Shown: in pieces, positions 23,780 to 31,024 of the stretch
Layout of the letters: every line of letters begins with the position of its first letter
Position numbering within the stretch: position 1 is the stretch's first letter
From: Chitinophaga tropicalis
GTDB taxonomy: Bacteria > Bacteroidota > Bacteroidia > Chitinophagales > Chitinophagaceae
Direction of reading: 5' to 3'
NCBI RefSeq assembly: GCF_009758205.1
Contig: NZ_WRXN01000001.1
Coordinates: forward strand, 868,001 to 932,000
Length of the DNA stretch: 64,000 bases
The notes under the pieces: model-generated
The model's database searches: none
Told to the model about the DNA's origin: nothing
The model's input: the letters and a program-made list of their open reading frames with translations, nothing else
Made by a program: the position numbers and the translations under genes

Positions 23780-24499
23780 ATGGAATACAATACCACCCGT
23801 AACCATTTGATAATGAAGGAGTATGGACGGAATATCCAGAAGATGATAGAATATGTGCTGAGCATAGAAGACATGGAACACCGTCAGAGGAATGCTATGT
23901 CACTGATAGAGCTGATGGGTACGCTTAACCCCCACCTGCGCAATGTAGAGGACTTCAGGCATAAATTATGGGACCATTTATTCCTGATATCTGACTTCAA
24001 ACTGGATGTGGAATCCCCATATCCTATTCCAACCAGGGAAACATTAAAGGCTAAACCCGAGCGCCTGGGTTATCCTAAAAAATACCCCCGTAACCGCCAC
24101 TTCGGTAAAAACCTGGAAATAGTGATCGACAAAGCGATCAACGAAACCAATCCTGAGAAAAAAGAAGGGTTTACCCAATGTGTAGGTAATTATATGAAGC
24201 TGGCCTATAGCAACTGGCATAAGGAAAGTGTGCATGATGACGCTATCAGGGCAGAACTGAATTCCATTACCAACGGCCAGTTAGAGTTTCAACCTGGTTA
24301 TACCCCTCCGGTAACTGCAGCAGCAGTAGCCAACCAGCCTAACTTCAACACCAATGCTGAATTCCAGCCCCGCACCAGCGGTAGCAGTGGCGGCAGCAAC
24401 AAACGCAAGAACTTCCAGCAAAACAAGTTCAAAAACAACAGCGGGAAAAGTAACAAGCACAATAACAACAATAAATACAATAAAAACAGGAACAAGTGA
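23780..24499 (+). CDS. DUF4290 protein with Asn/Lys-rich tail
   Basis: A protein of 239 residues. The first 175 residues form the DUF4290 domain (YNTTRNHLIMKEYGRNIQKM, LNPHLRNVEDFRHKLWDHL, PYPIPTR), found in Bacteroidota beside murA. The last 55 residues are low complexity and basic, almost all N, K, S, Q and G, resembling disordered RNA-binding tails. There is no signal peptide. Function is unknown, but its conserved position before murA suggests a link to cell-wall synthesis. Its TGA overlaps the murA GTG start (GTGA). Confidence 0.82.
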   Translation: MEYNTTRNHLIMKEYGRNIQKMIEYVLSIEDMEHRQRNAMSLIELMGTLNPHLRNVEDFRHKLWDHLFLISDFKLDVESPYPIPTRETLKAKPERLGYPKKYPRNRHFGKNLEIVIDKAINETNPEKKEGFTQCVGNYMKLAYSNWHKESVHDDAIRAELNSITNGQLEFQPGYTPPVTAAAVANQPNFNTNAEFQPRTSGSSGGSNKRKNFQQNKFKNNSGKSNKHNNNNKYNKNRNK

Positions 24500-25809
24500 G
24501 TAGTGCCTTTGAAGTAAGAGGTGGTAACCGTCTTAAGGGGGAAATTGTGCCCCAGGGAGCCAAAAACGAAGCTTTACAGATCATCAGCGCTGTTTTATTA
24601 ACACCTGAAAAGGTGACCATCAGCAATATCCCGGATATCCTGGACGTAAACCTGCTGATAGAACTGCTGGGAGATATGGGGGTGAAGACCAACAGGGTAA
24701 CACGTGATACATGCGAATTCCAGGCTGACCAGATTGACCTGCCATATATAGAGAGTGCAGAATTCAAGAAAAAATCCGGGCGTCTCAGAGGATCGGTTAT
24801 GATAGCCGGCCCCTTACTGGCGCGCTTCGGGAAAGCATATATCCCTAAACCGGGAGGAGACAAGATAGGCCGCCGCAGACTGGACACACATATTATCGGT
24901 TTCGAGAAACTGGGTGTGCAGTTTGTATATGATAATGACGATAACTACTTCCGCCTTGAATCCGGTAACGGTGGACTGAAAGGAGCCTATATGCTACTGG
25001 ACGAACCTTCCGTTACAGGTACGGCTAACATTGTAATGGCAGCTGTAATGGCAAGCGGGACCACCACAATCTATAACGCCGCCTGTGAGCCTTACCTGCA
25101 GCAGCTCTGCAAAATGCTGAACAGTATGGGCGCGAAGATCAACGGTATAGGTTCCAACCTGCTCACTATTGAAGGAGTAAGCTCTTTAGGCGGTTGTACT
25201 CACGCTATGCTGCCGGACATGATCGAGATCGGTTCCTTCATTGGACTGGCCGCTATGACCCAGAGTGAGATCACTATTAAGAATGCGGGTATAGAACACC
25301 TGGGCATTATCCCTGAGAAGTTCCGCCAGCTGGGTATCCAGATGGAAATCCGCAATAATGATATTTATATTCCCGCGCAGGATTCATATGAGATCCAGAC
25401 TTTCCTGGACGGTTCTATCCTCACTATCTCAGATCACCCATGGCCGGGCTTTACGCCTGACCTGCTGAGCATTGTGCTGGTAGTGGCTACACAGGCTAAA
25501 GGTAGTGTGATGATTCACCAGAAGATGTTTGAAAGCAGGCTTTTCTTCGTGGATAAGCTGATTGATATGGGAGCGCAGATCGTATTGTGCGATCCGCACC
25601 GTGCTGTGGTGATAGGACTAGGCAGGCAGCACCAGCTGCGTGGCATCACAATGTCCTCTCCTGACATCCGTGCAGGTGTTTCCCTGCTGATCGCCGCATT
25701 GAGCGCGGAAGGCAAGAGCACCATTCAGAATATCGAACAGATAGATCGCGGTTATCAGTATATAGATGAACGTTTGAGAAAGCTGGGCGCAGATATCAAA
25801 AGAGTTTAA
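24496..25809 (+). CDS. murA: UDP-GlcNAc 1-carboxyvinyltransferase (MurA, Asp variant)
   Basis: First committed enzyme of peptidoglycan synthesis, transferring enolpyruvate from PEP to UDP-GlcNAc (437 residues). It starts with GTG at 24496, since no ATG lies near the homologous N-terminus; the GTGA overlap couples it to the DUF4290 gene. The substrate-binding Lys is in PQGAKNEAL. The loop that carries the fosfomycin-reactive Cys115 in E. coli (PGGCAIG) reads PGGDKIGRR, with D122 replacing Cys. Cys-to-Asp enzymes stay active and resist fosfomycin in other bacteria. Other family blocks such as LPDMIEIGSF and TDL-type PDLLSI are intact. Confidence 0.94.
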   Translation: MSSAFEVRGGNRLKGEIVPQGAKNEALQIISAVLLTPEKVTISNIPDILDVNLLIELLGDMGVKTNRVTRDTCEFQADQIDLPYIESAEFKKKSGRLRGSVMIAGPLLARFGKAYIPKPGGDKIGRRRLDTHIIGFEKLGVQFVYDNDDNYFRLESGNGGLKGAYMLLDEPSVTGTANIVMAAVMASGTTTIYNAACEPYLQQLCKMLNSMGAKINGIGSNLLTIEGVSSLGGCTHAMLPDMIEIGSFIGLAAMTQSEITIKNAGIEHLGIIPEKFRQLGIQMEIRNNDIYIPAQDSYEIQTFLDGSILTISDHPWPGFTPDLLSIVLVVATQAKGSVMIHQKMFESRLFFVDKLIDMGAQIVLCDPHRAVVIGLGRQHQLRGITMSSPDIRAGVSLLIAALSAEGKSTIQNIEQIDRGYQYIDERLRKLGADIKRV

Positions 25810-25834
25810 AGCTGAATAAGCATTTTAAGAATTT

Positions 25835-25862
25835 AAAGCTGGTGCCGTAAGGCGTCAGCTTT
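25835..25862. terminator. Hairpin after murA
   Basis: AAAGCTGGTGCC pairs with GGCGTCAGCTTT (two G-U pairs), about 25 bases after the murA stop. The T-run is short. Confidence 0.5.
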
Positions 25863-25955
25863 CTGTTAGCTCAAAGCTATAGACAGGAGCGAATGATCTG
25901 TACAATCGCACTTATCTCATGGTTTTGGGCTTTTGTATTAATCGTATTTTGCATC

Positions 25956-26522
25956 ATGGCCAATAAGATCATCATCATTACCGCTCCCTCCGGAGCGGGT
26001 AAAACCACCATCGTAAAAAAGCTGTTGTCTGAACTGCCCCAGCTCTCATTTTCAATATCTGCCACCACAAGGCAAGCCAGGGAAGCAGAAGTGGATGGAA
26101 AGGACTATCACTTTCTGAGCCTGGACGATTTTCACCAGAAAATAGATGATAACGCATTTGCTGAATACGAAATGGTATATGCCGGTAAATATTATGGTAC
26201 GCTGAAGTCTGAATTGCAGCGTATATGGGATAACGGTAAAGTACCGATGGTGGATATTGATGTAAAAGGGGCCCTCTCTATTAAAGAGAAGTATCATAAC
26301 GGTGTTTTAACTATATTTATAGCACCGCCTACCCTGGATACCCTGCGTACACGTCTGAGCGAAAGGGGAACAGAAACCCAGGCGTCTCTGGAAGAGAGGC
26401 TGGGAAAGGCCCGGTATGAAATGTCTTTTTCTCATGAGTTTGATGAGATCGTGGTGAATGATGACCTGGAAACTGCTTATGCAGCTGTAAAAGCGTTAGT
26501 AGTTTCTTTTCTTAGTAAATGA
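25956..26522 (+). CDS. gmk: Guanylate kinase
   Basis: Essential cytosolic enzyme converting GMP to GDP (188 residues from ATG 25956; the upstream in-frame extension is hydrophobic and not homologous). The P-loop is TAPSGAGKTTI, and the GMP-binding block is SISATTRQAREAEVDGKDYHFL with E and Y contacts further on (NAFAEYEMVYAGKYYGT). The C-terminal part has SERGTETQASLEERL. The size is normal. A hairpin separates it from murA. Confidence 0.95.
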   Translation: MANKIIIITAPSGAGKTTIVKKLLSELPQLSFSISATTRQAREAEVDGKDYHFLSLDDFHQKIDDNAFAEYEMVYAGKYYGTLKSELQRIWDNGKVPMVDIDVKGALSIKEKYHNGVLTIFIAPPTLDTLRTRLSERGTETQASLEERLGKARYEMSFSHEFDEIVVNDDLETAYAAVKALVVSFLSK

Positions 26523-26623
26523 TTTTGAGCTGCGTTTTTTGCGGCAAACTATTGAACCCAAAAATAAAGTGGTAACATCACCCATAAACATGCGGAATCT
26601 TTAATTACTTACTTTTGTTCTCT

Positions 26624-27892
26624 ATGGATACGTATACACTCCTGATACTGGCTGCTCTTGTATTGCTGGCAGGTTTCTTTGCCGGGTTGGAAACGGCATT
26701 CGCCAATGTGAACAAATTGAGCATTGAGCTGAAGAAGAAACAGGGCCGCGCTACAGGAAAGATCTTAGCCGGTTTTAATGACAACCCCTCCCGCTTCCTG
26801 GCTACCAGTTTGCTGGGACTGACCATAACCGTAGTAATATATGGGATACTTTTTGCCGGTTTCTTTCAACCCCTGTGGGACAGGATATTATCGCCGCAGG
26901 AGAACACCAGCTATCAGCCCCTGTTGCTCCTCATGGAAGTGCTGCTGGCAACACTGGTCCTGCTTACATTCGGTTTCTTCATTCCCCGTGCTGTATTCCG
27001 TTCAAGGCCGGAAGCATTACTGGGTTTCTTCGCATTACCCATCTCTTTTATATCAAAACCACTGTTTGTATTAGGCAGCCTGCTGGTATCTGTATCTGAA
27101 TGGATACTGAAATATCTTTTCAATGTGAGGATAGTAGAAAATGCCACATCTTTTCCCCGGGTGGATGTTGAGCATTTTATAAGGCAATCGCAGCAGCATG
27201 TAACAGAAAACCAGGAGCTGAACACAGAGCTGTTTGAAAATGCGCTGTCACTCACCCATGTAAAGATCCGTGGTTGTCTCATTCCCAGGAAGGAGATAGA
27301 GGCCCTGGACATCAGCAGCCCTATTGCACAGGCACAACGCAAATTTGTCGAGACCAAGCTATCCAAGATCGTTATTTACGAATCTACGATCGATAATATA
27401 CTCGGGTATATCCATCAGCTGGATATGTTCAAGAACCCGGCAGATATTTCTGCTATCCTGCATCCTATCCTGGCCGTTCCGGAAACGATGAGCGCTATAG
27501 ACCTGCTCAGCAAGTTTAACAAGGAGAGAAGGAGCATTGCCTGGGTGGTAGACGAGTTTGGCGGTACTGCAGGTATTGTTACTATTGAAGATGTACTTGA
27601 AGAGATATTCGGAGAGATCAAGGATGAACATGATGTGGAGGAGTTTGTAGAGAAACAGATTGCTGAAAAAGAATATATCTTCTCCGGCAGACTGGAACTG
27701 GATTATCTCAATGAGAAATACGGATTTGATTTTCCTGAAGATGAAAGTGAAACATTGTCCGGTTATATTATCAATCATCATGAAACTATTCCCCGTCTCA
27801 AAGAAAGGATCATCATTGATGATTACGAATTTGACGTGTTGAATGTGACGGAAACAAGGATAGAAATGGTAAAACTGAAGGTGCTTGGGTAG
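26624..27892 (+). CDS. CNNM/CBS-domain hemolysin-family (CorC-type) protein
   Basis: Inner-membrane protein of 422 residues from ATG 26624. The DUF21/CNNM membrane domain (about 1-190) has helices near 5-25, 60-85, 100-125 and 135-160, with AGFFAGLETAFANVNKL at the start. Two CBS domains follow (about 205-325: IPRKEIEALD, WVVDEFGGTAGIVTIEDVLEEIFGEI). The C-terminal CorC/HlyC domain spans about 340-420. Relatives act in Mg2+ or Co2+ efflux or resistance. GldE of gliding bacteria has the same layout, but the N-terminus here fits the general hemolysin-family group better. Confidence 0.88.
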   Translation: MDTYTLLILAALVLLAGFFAGLETAFANVNKLSIELKKKQGRATGKILAGFNDNPSRFLATSLLGLTITVVIYGILFAGFFQPLWDRILSPQENTSYQPLLLLMEVLLATLVLLTFGFFIPRAVFRSRPEALLGFFALPISFISKPLFVLGSLLVSVSEWILKYLFNVRIVENATSFPRVDVEHFIRQSQQHVTENQELNTELFENALSLTHVKIRGCLIPRKEIEALDISSPIAQAQRKFVETKLSKIVIYESTIDNILGYIHQLDMFKNPADISAILHPILAVPETMSAIDLLSKFNKERRSIAWVVDEFGGTAGIVTIEDVLEEIFGEIKDEHDVEEFVEKQIAEKEYIFSGRLELDYLNEKYGFDFPEDESETLSGYIINHHETIPRLKERIIIDDYEFDVLNVTETRIEMVKLKVLG

Positions 27893-28004
27893 TTTCTGCC
27901 GATTAATTGACGTTTATTTTCCAGAAAGCCCGATTTTTATTTCTCTCGGTGTCAATTATTTAGGAGAACTTACTGGTTTTTTATAAAAGAAAAGAAATCA
28001 GGTG

Positions 28005-28036
28005 TTGACATTGTTATATTTTTTTTAATATATTTG
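28005..28036 (+). promoter_or_regulatory. Candidate promoter
   Basis: TTG (28005-28007), 21 bases, TATATTTG (28029-28036), an exact TAnnTTTG match. Confidence 0.4.
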
Positions 28037-28178
28037 CATTATCAAAAAGCATCCAACCTGCTAAAACGATTTAAAAAAAGTAGTAGGGAATTAACACGAA
28101 TTTTATACATTTGCTACGGATGATGTAACACAATGATTTGATTTTTGTTAAAAGGATGTAAAAAAAATTGTTACAACA

Positions 28179-28208
28179 TTGATAATAACATAATTCTTTC
28201 TATTTTTG
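28179..28208 (+). promoter_or_regulatory. Candidate promoter of a short transcript
   Basis: TTG (28179-28181), 19 bases, TATTTTTG (28201-28208), an exact TAnnTTTG match with ideal spacing; start expected near 28215. Confidence 0.5.
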
Positions 28209-28214
28209 TAATAG

Positions 28215-28378
28215 AAATTTAAAAGTAACCAGAAGCACAAACTATCTTGAAAGCTTGCCATCAATCGGATGGAATGTGAATCTGGAAACAAAGACATTCT
28301 CGAATTCAACTTTTTTGGGGTTAACAAACAATGGATGAAAGGCCGGCTCTTGATTCTTCTCGGGCTGGCTCTTTTTTT
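28215..28378 (+). ncRNA. Possible small RNA of about 160 nt
   Basis: The stretch lies between the promoter at 28179-28208 and an intrinsic terminator. The terminator stem is GCCGGCTC (28342-28349) with GGGCTGGC (28362-28369), followed by TCTTTTTTT. A short open frame starts at 28269 but reads through the terminator stem and resembles no protein I know. Whether this is a free sRNA, a tatC leader attenuator or 6S-like RNA cannot be decided from sequence. Confidence 0.35.
28342..28378 (+). terminator. Intrinsic terminator upstream of tatC
   Basis: An 8-bp stem with two G-U pairs followed by a run of seven T. It lies about 180 bases before the tatC start and so would stop transcripts coming from upstream promoters. 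Confidence 0.55.
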
Positions 28379-28556
28379 GTACCTGTATCACCCCTTCCCT
28401 CTTTTGTTAACACTATTCGTCAATTCTGTTCCTCTTTCTTCAAACTTTTCTTTACCTTTTCGCCGCATTTGATTTGGCTATGCACTGTATTTTATTGCAG
28501 GCAACAGCTATCTTTGTGCCCTTAGATAATAGTTTAACAGAGCCCGACTAACAGAT

Positions 28557-29414
28557 ATGTTCAAGAAAATTTTTGCCAATAACGATGAGAAAGCGGAGAT
28601 GTCTTTCTTTGATCACCTGGAAGACCTGCGCTGGCACATTGTCCGGTCCATTATAGCGCTGATTGTGTTCAGTATTTTTGGCTTTGTTTACACTAAAGAG
28701 ATCCTTGATAATGTGATCTTCGGACCTACCAACAAGAACTTCCCTTCTTATGTAGCGTTATGTAAACTGGGGCAGCTGGTAGGGCTGGGGGATAAGCTTT
28801 GTATTGAGCCGGTACCTATTGTGTTCCAGAACCACATACTGGTTGGTCAGGTAATGCTGCAGTTCAAGCTGGCCTTTATGATTGGCCTGGTGGCGGCATT
28901 TCCTTATATCTTCTGGGAGTTCTGGCGTTTTATTAAGCCGGCGTTGAGAGAGCGTGAGCTGAAAGGAGCGAGGGGAATTATTTTCTGGGTGTCTTTCCAG
29001 TTCTTTCTTGGAATAGCATTCAGTTATTTCCTGATGGCGCCTTTCACCATCAACTTCCTGGCCGGGTATACCGTTACAGACAAGGCGGTGAATCAGTTCT
29101 TTATAGATGATTATTTTGGTTTGATGACACAGATCGTACTGGGTATGGGGGTGTTGTTCGAATTGCCGATCCTGGTGTTCTTCCTTACCAAAATAGGATT
29201 TATCACGCCTACTTTCCTGCGTACCTACCGTCGTCATGCAATAGTTGTGATCCTGGTACTGGCAGCCGTGATCACACCGCCTGACGTAATTGATCAGCTG
29301 ATCGTGTTTACGCCTTTGTATGCGTTATATGAAATAAGTATCTACATTTCGAAGAGAGCGTTGAAAGGAATGGAAGACAGGGAGAATGAACCGGAAGTAG
29401 AAGAATGGTCTTAA
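28557..29414 (+). CDS. tatC: Twin-arginine translocase subunit TatC
   Basis: Inner-membrane core of the Tat pathway, which binds twin-arginine signal peptides and exports folded proteins (285 residues). The N-terminal SFFDHLEDLRWHIVRS contains the conserved HLxELR-type signal-binding motif, and FPYIFWEFWRFIKPALRERE is the other family signature. Six membrane helices are visible. The first periplasmic loop (about 55-100) is longer than in E. coli (258 residues), as is usual in this phylum. No tatA/B gene is nearby. rpiB follows closely. Confidence 0.94.
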   Translation: MFKKIFANNDEKAEMSFFDHLEDLRWHIVRSIIALIVFSIFGFVYTKEILDNVIFGPTNKNFPSYVALCKLGQLVGLGDKLCIEPVPIVFQNHILVGQVMLQFKLAFMIGLVAAFPYIFWEFWRFIKPALRERELKGARGIIFWVSFQFFLGIAFSYFLMAPFTINFLAGYTVTDKAVNQFFIDDYFGLMTQIVLGMGVLFELPILVFFLTKIGFITPTFLRTYRRHAIVVILVLAAVITPPDVIDQLIVFTPLYALYEISIYISKRALKGMEDRENEPEVEEWS

Positions 29415-29428
29415 AAAAACTTAATGTT

Positions 29429-29890
29429 ATGGCATCACAATCATTATTCGATCTTTCCCTGCCGGTAGCTATCGGCTCAGATCATGCAGGGTATGAATAT
29501 AAAGAGGAGATCATCTCCTACCTGGAAGCAAAAGGACTGAAAGTAAAAGATGTAGGCGCACACTCCAGTGAGTCTGCAGATTATCCTGATTTTGCGCACC
29601 CGGTGGCAACACTGGTTGAAAGGGAACAGGCCGCTTTCGGTATCCTTGTATGTGGCAGTGGTAATGGCGTGGCCATTACTGCCAACAAGCACCAGGGCAT
29701 CCGCGCCGCTATCTGCTGGGGCGAAGAACTGTCGCGTCTGTCACGTGCGCACAATAATGCAAATGTGTTATGTGTGCCTGCCCGTTTTGTAGATGATGCA
29801 GTGGCTAAACAGATGGTAGATGTTTTTATCAGTACTCCATTTGAAGGTGGCCGCCACGAAAACAGGGTGAGAAAGATTGCCTGTTTATAA
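29429..29890 (+). CDS. rpiB: Ribose 5-phosphate isomerase B
   Basis: Pentose-phosphate enzyme interconverting ribose-5-P and ribulose-5-P (153 residues). ATG 29429 is chosen because it lies 14 bases after the tatC stop; an in-frame ATG at 29405 overlaps tatC and adds non-homologous residues. Motifs are AIGSDHAGYEYKEEI, YPDFAHPVA, the catalytic Cys in VCGSGNGVAITANK and the phosphate-binding LSRAHNNANVLC. The CGSGNG form is one of the known variants of the usual CGTGIG. It is probably cotranscribed with tatC. Confidence 0.92.
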   Translation: MASQSLFDLSLPVAIGSDHAGYEYKEEIISYLEAKGLKVKDVGAHSSESADYPDFAHPVATLVEREQAAFGILVCGSGNGVAITANKHQGIRAAICWGEELSRLSRAHNNANVLCVPARFVDDAVAKQMVDVFISTPFEGGRHENRVRKIACL

Positions 29891-29924
29891 GCCGGCATTT
29901 CTTATTTTATTAAGCTGTATATAG

Positions 29925-29958
29925 CGCAAAAAAGAACCATATAAGGTTCTTTTTTGCG
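29925..29958. terminator. Strong bidirectional terminator after rpiB
   Basis: CGCAAAAAAGAACC pairs with GGTTCTTTTTTGCG around a five- to six-base loop. Confidence 0.85.
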
Positions 29959-30477
29959 TTTTTTAATTATATGTTATCCCTTTTATTTTATTTGGTAAAT
30001 AGAATTGATTTTGTTAAATTGTGTTAAGAGTCAGTTAGTTGGATGTTAGTTCGTAATATATTTCTGTCTGAGATTAGTCTGTGAATGATTGTATGGAAGA
30101 GCTGGGAGTAGAGCAATATTGAACCCCATTTTGTAACCTTAAAAATTTACCAAAAAATGGAAACGCCCGCAGTAAGCGTACGTCCGGTTTTCATCACATC
30201 ACAGGGTGTGACTGAACTGGTCCGATCGCGCCTTATCTGTTATTTTATCACTTAGTTCACGAAATTGATTAGCATAACCTTACCGTGTTTGAGAAAAGCA
30301 GCCGTTGTTATATCCCGATCCTGTAAACATTTCAACGAGGCCTGGTGTGTAAGTAAGATCTATGTAACCATTTAACACCCTTACATATGATAGCGAACTT
30401 TTACTTAAACAATTGTTTCCCTTAAAATGGTTTATCAGCTGAAGCAATTTTATTTCAGATGCTTAAACTTCACCATT
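29959..30477. other. Long leader region upstream of the sigma factor
   Basis: About 520 bases without a supported gene. It contains one short open frame, ATG 30157 to TAG 30255 (32 codons), preceded by an A-rich leader but with no recognisable similarity. No clear consensus promoter was found, which would fit sigma-factor self-regulation through a different promoter class, though that is a guess. Confidence 0.4.
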
Positions 30478-30978
30478 ATGTCATCCACAGAATTTAACAC
30501 CTTATTGCTGGGAAACGCTGATTTCCTGCGCCCGTACGCCGTTACGCTGACTAAAGACGCAGAATCGGCGAAGGATCTTTACCAGGAGACCTTGTTCCGC
30601 GCACTGGCAAACCGCGACAAATACCTGGCTGGAACCAATATCCGGGCATGGCTGTATACCATTATGCGGAATATCTTCATCAACAATTACCGGAGAGGTA
30701 ACCGGCAGTTCCGCCTGCTGGACAATGGTGCAGGGGATTATCTCATTCACCTGCAGCAACCGGTAATAGACAACAAGGCAGAAACCAACCTCCGTATCAA
30801 AGATGTACATATGGCGGTTTACAATCTGCCCGTTATTTTCAAGCAGCCATTTATGCTGTACTTTGAGGGGTATAAATACTATGAGATTGCGGCTATGCTG
30901 AATGAGCCGCTGGGAACAGTGAAAAGCCGTATCCATTTTGCACGCAAAATGTTGAAATCCCGCATAGCGAGATATTAA
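30478..30978 (+). CDS. ECF-type RNA polymerase sigma factor
   Basis: A protein of 166 residues from ATG 30478. Region 2 (about 10-75) has AKDLYQETLFRAL and NIRAWLYTIMRNIFINNYRR. Region 4 (about 105-160) has PFMLYFEGYKYYEIAAMLNEPLGTVKSRIHFARKML, a helix-turn-helix for -35 recognition. No region 3 is present, so it is group 4 (ECF). No anti-sigma gene lies beside it. The uvrD gene starts 46 bases downstream in the same direction, so the two could share a transcript. Confidence 0.92.
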   Translation: MSSTEFNTLLLGNADFLRPYAVTLTKDAESAKDLYQETLFRALANRDKYLAGTNIRAWLYTIMRNIFINNYRRGNRQFRLLDNGAGDYLIHLQQPVIDNKAETNLRIKDVHMAVYNLPVIFKQPFMLYFEGYKYYEIAAMLNEPLGTVKSRIHFARKMLKSRIARY

Positions 30979-31024
30979 TTCTCCATTCTTTCGTATTTTT
31001 ACGCCTTCCCTTTTAAACAAAAGA

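Larger units (their letters stand above)
27893..28556. other. A/T-rich regulatory region between CBS protein and tatC
   Basis: A 664-bp stretch with no convincing protein gene. It holds several consensus promoter elements (28005-28036, TACATTTG at 28106-28113, 28179-28208) and an internal terminator at 28342-28378. The layout suggests at least one short noncoding transcript as well as the tatC leader. Confidence 0.5.

Noticed and set aside
26624..27892. Assignment of the CNNM/CBS protein as GldE
   Set aside because: The layout is the same, but the N-terminus and missing gliding-gene context fit the general hemolysin-family group better.
28269..28472. 67-codon frame upstream of tatC
   Set aside because: It reads through an intrinsic terminator stem and T-run, has a hydrophobic low-complexity stretch from T-rich DNA, and resembles no family.
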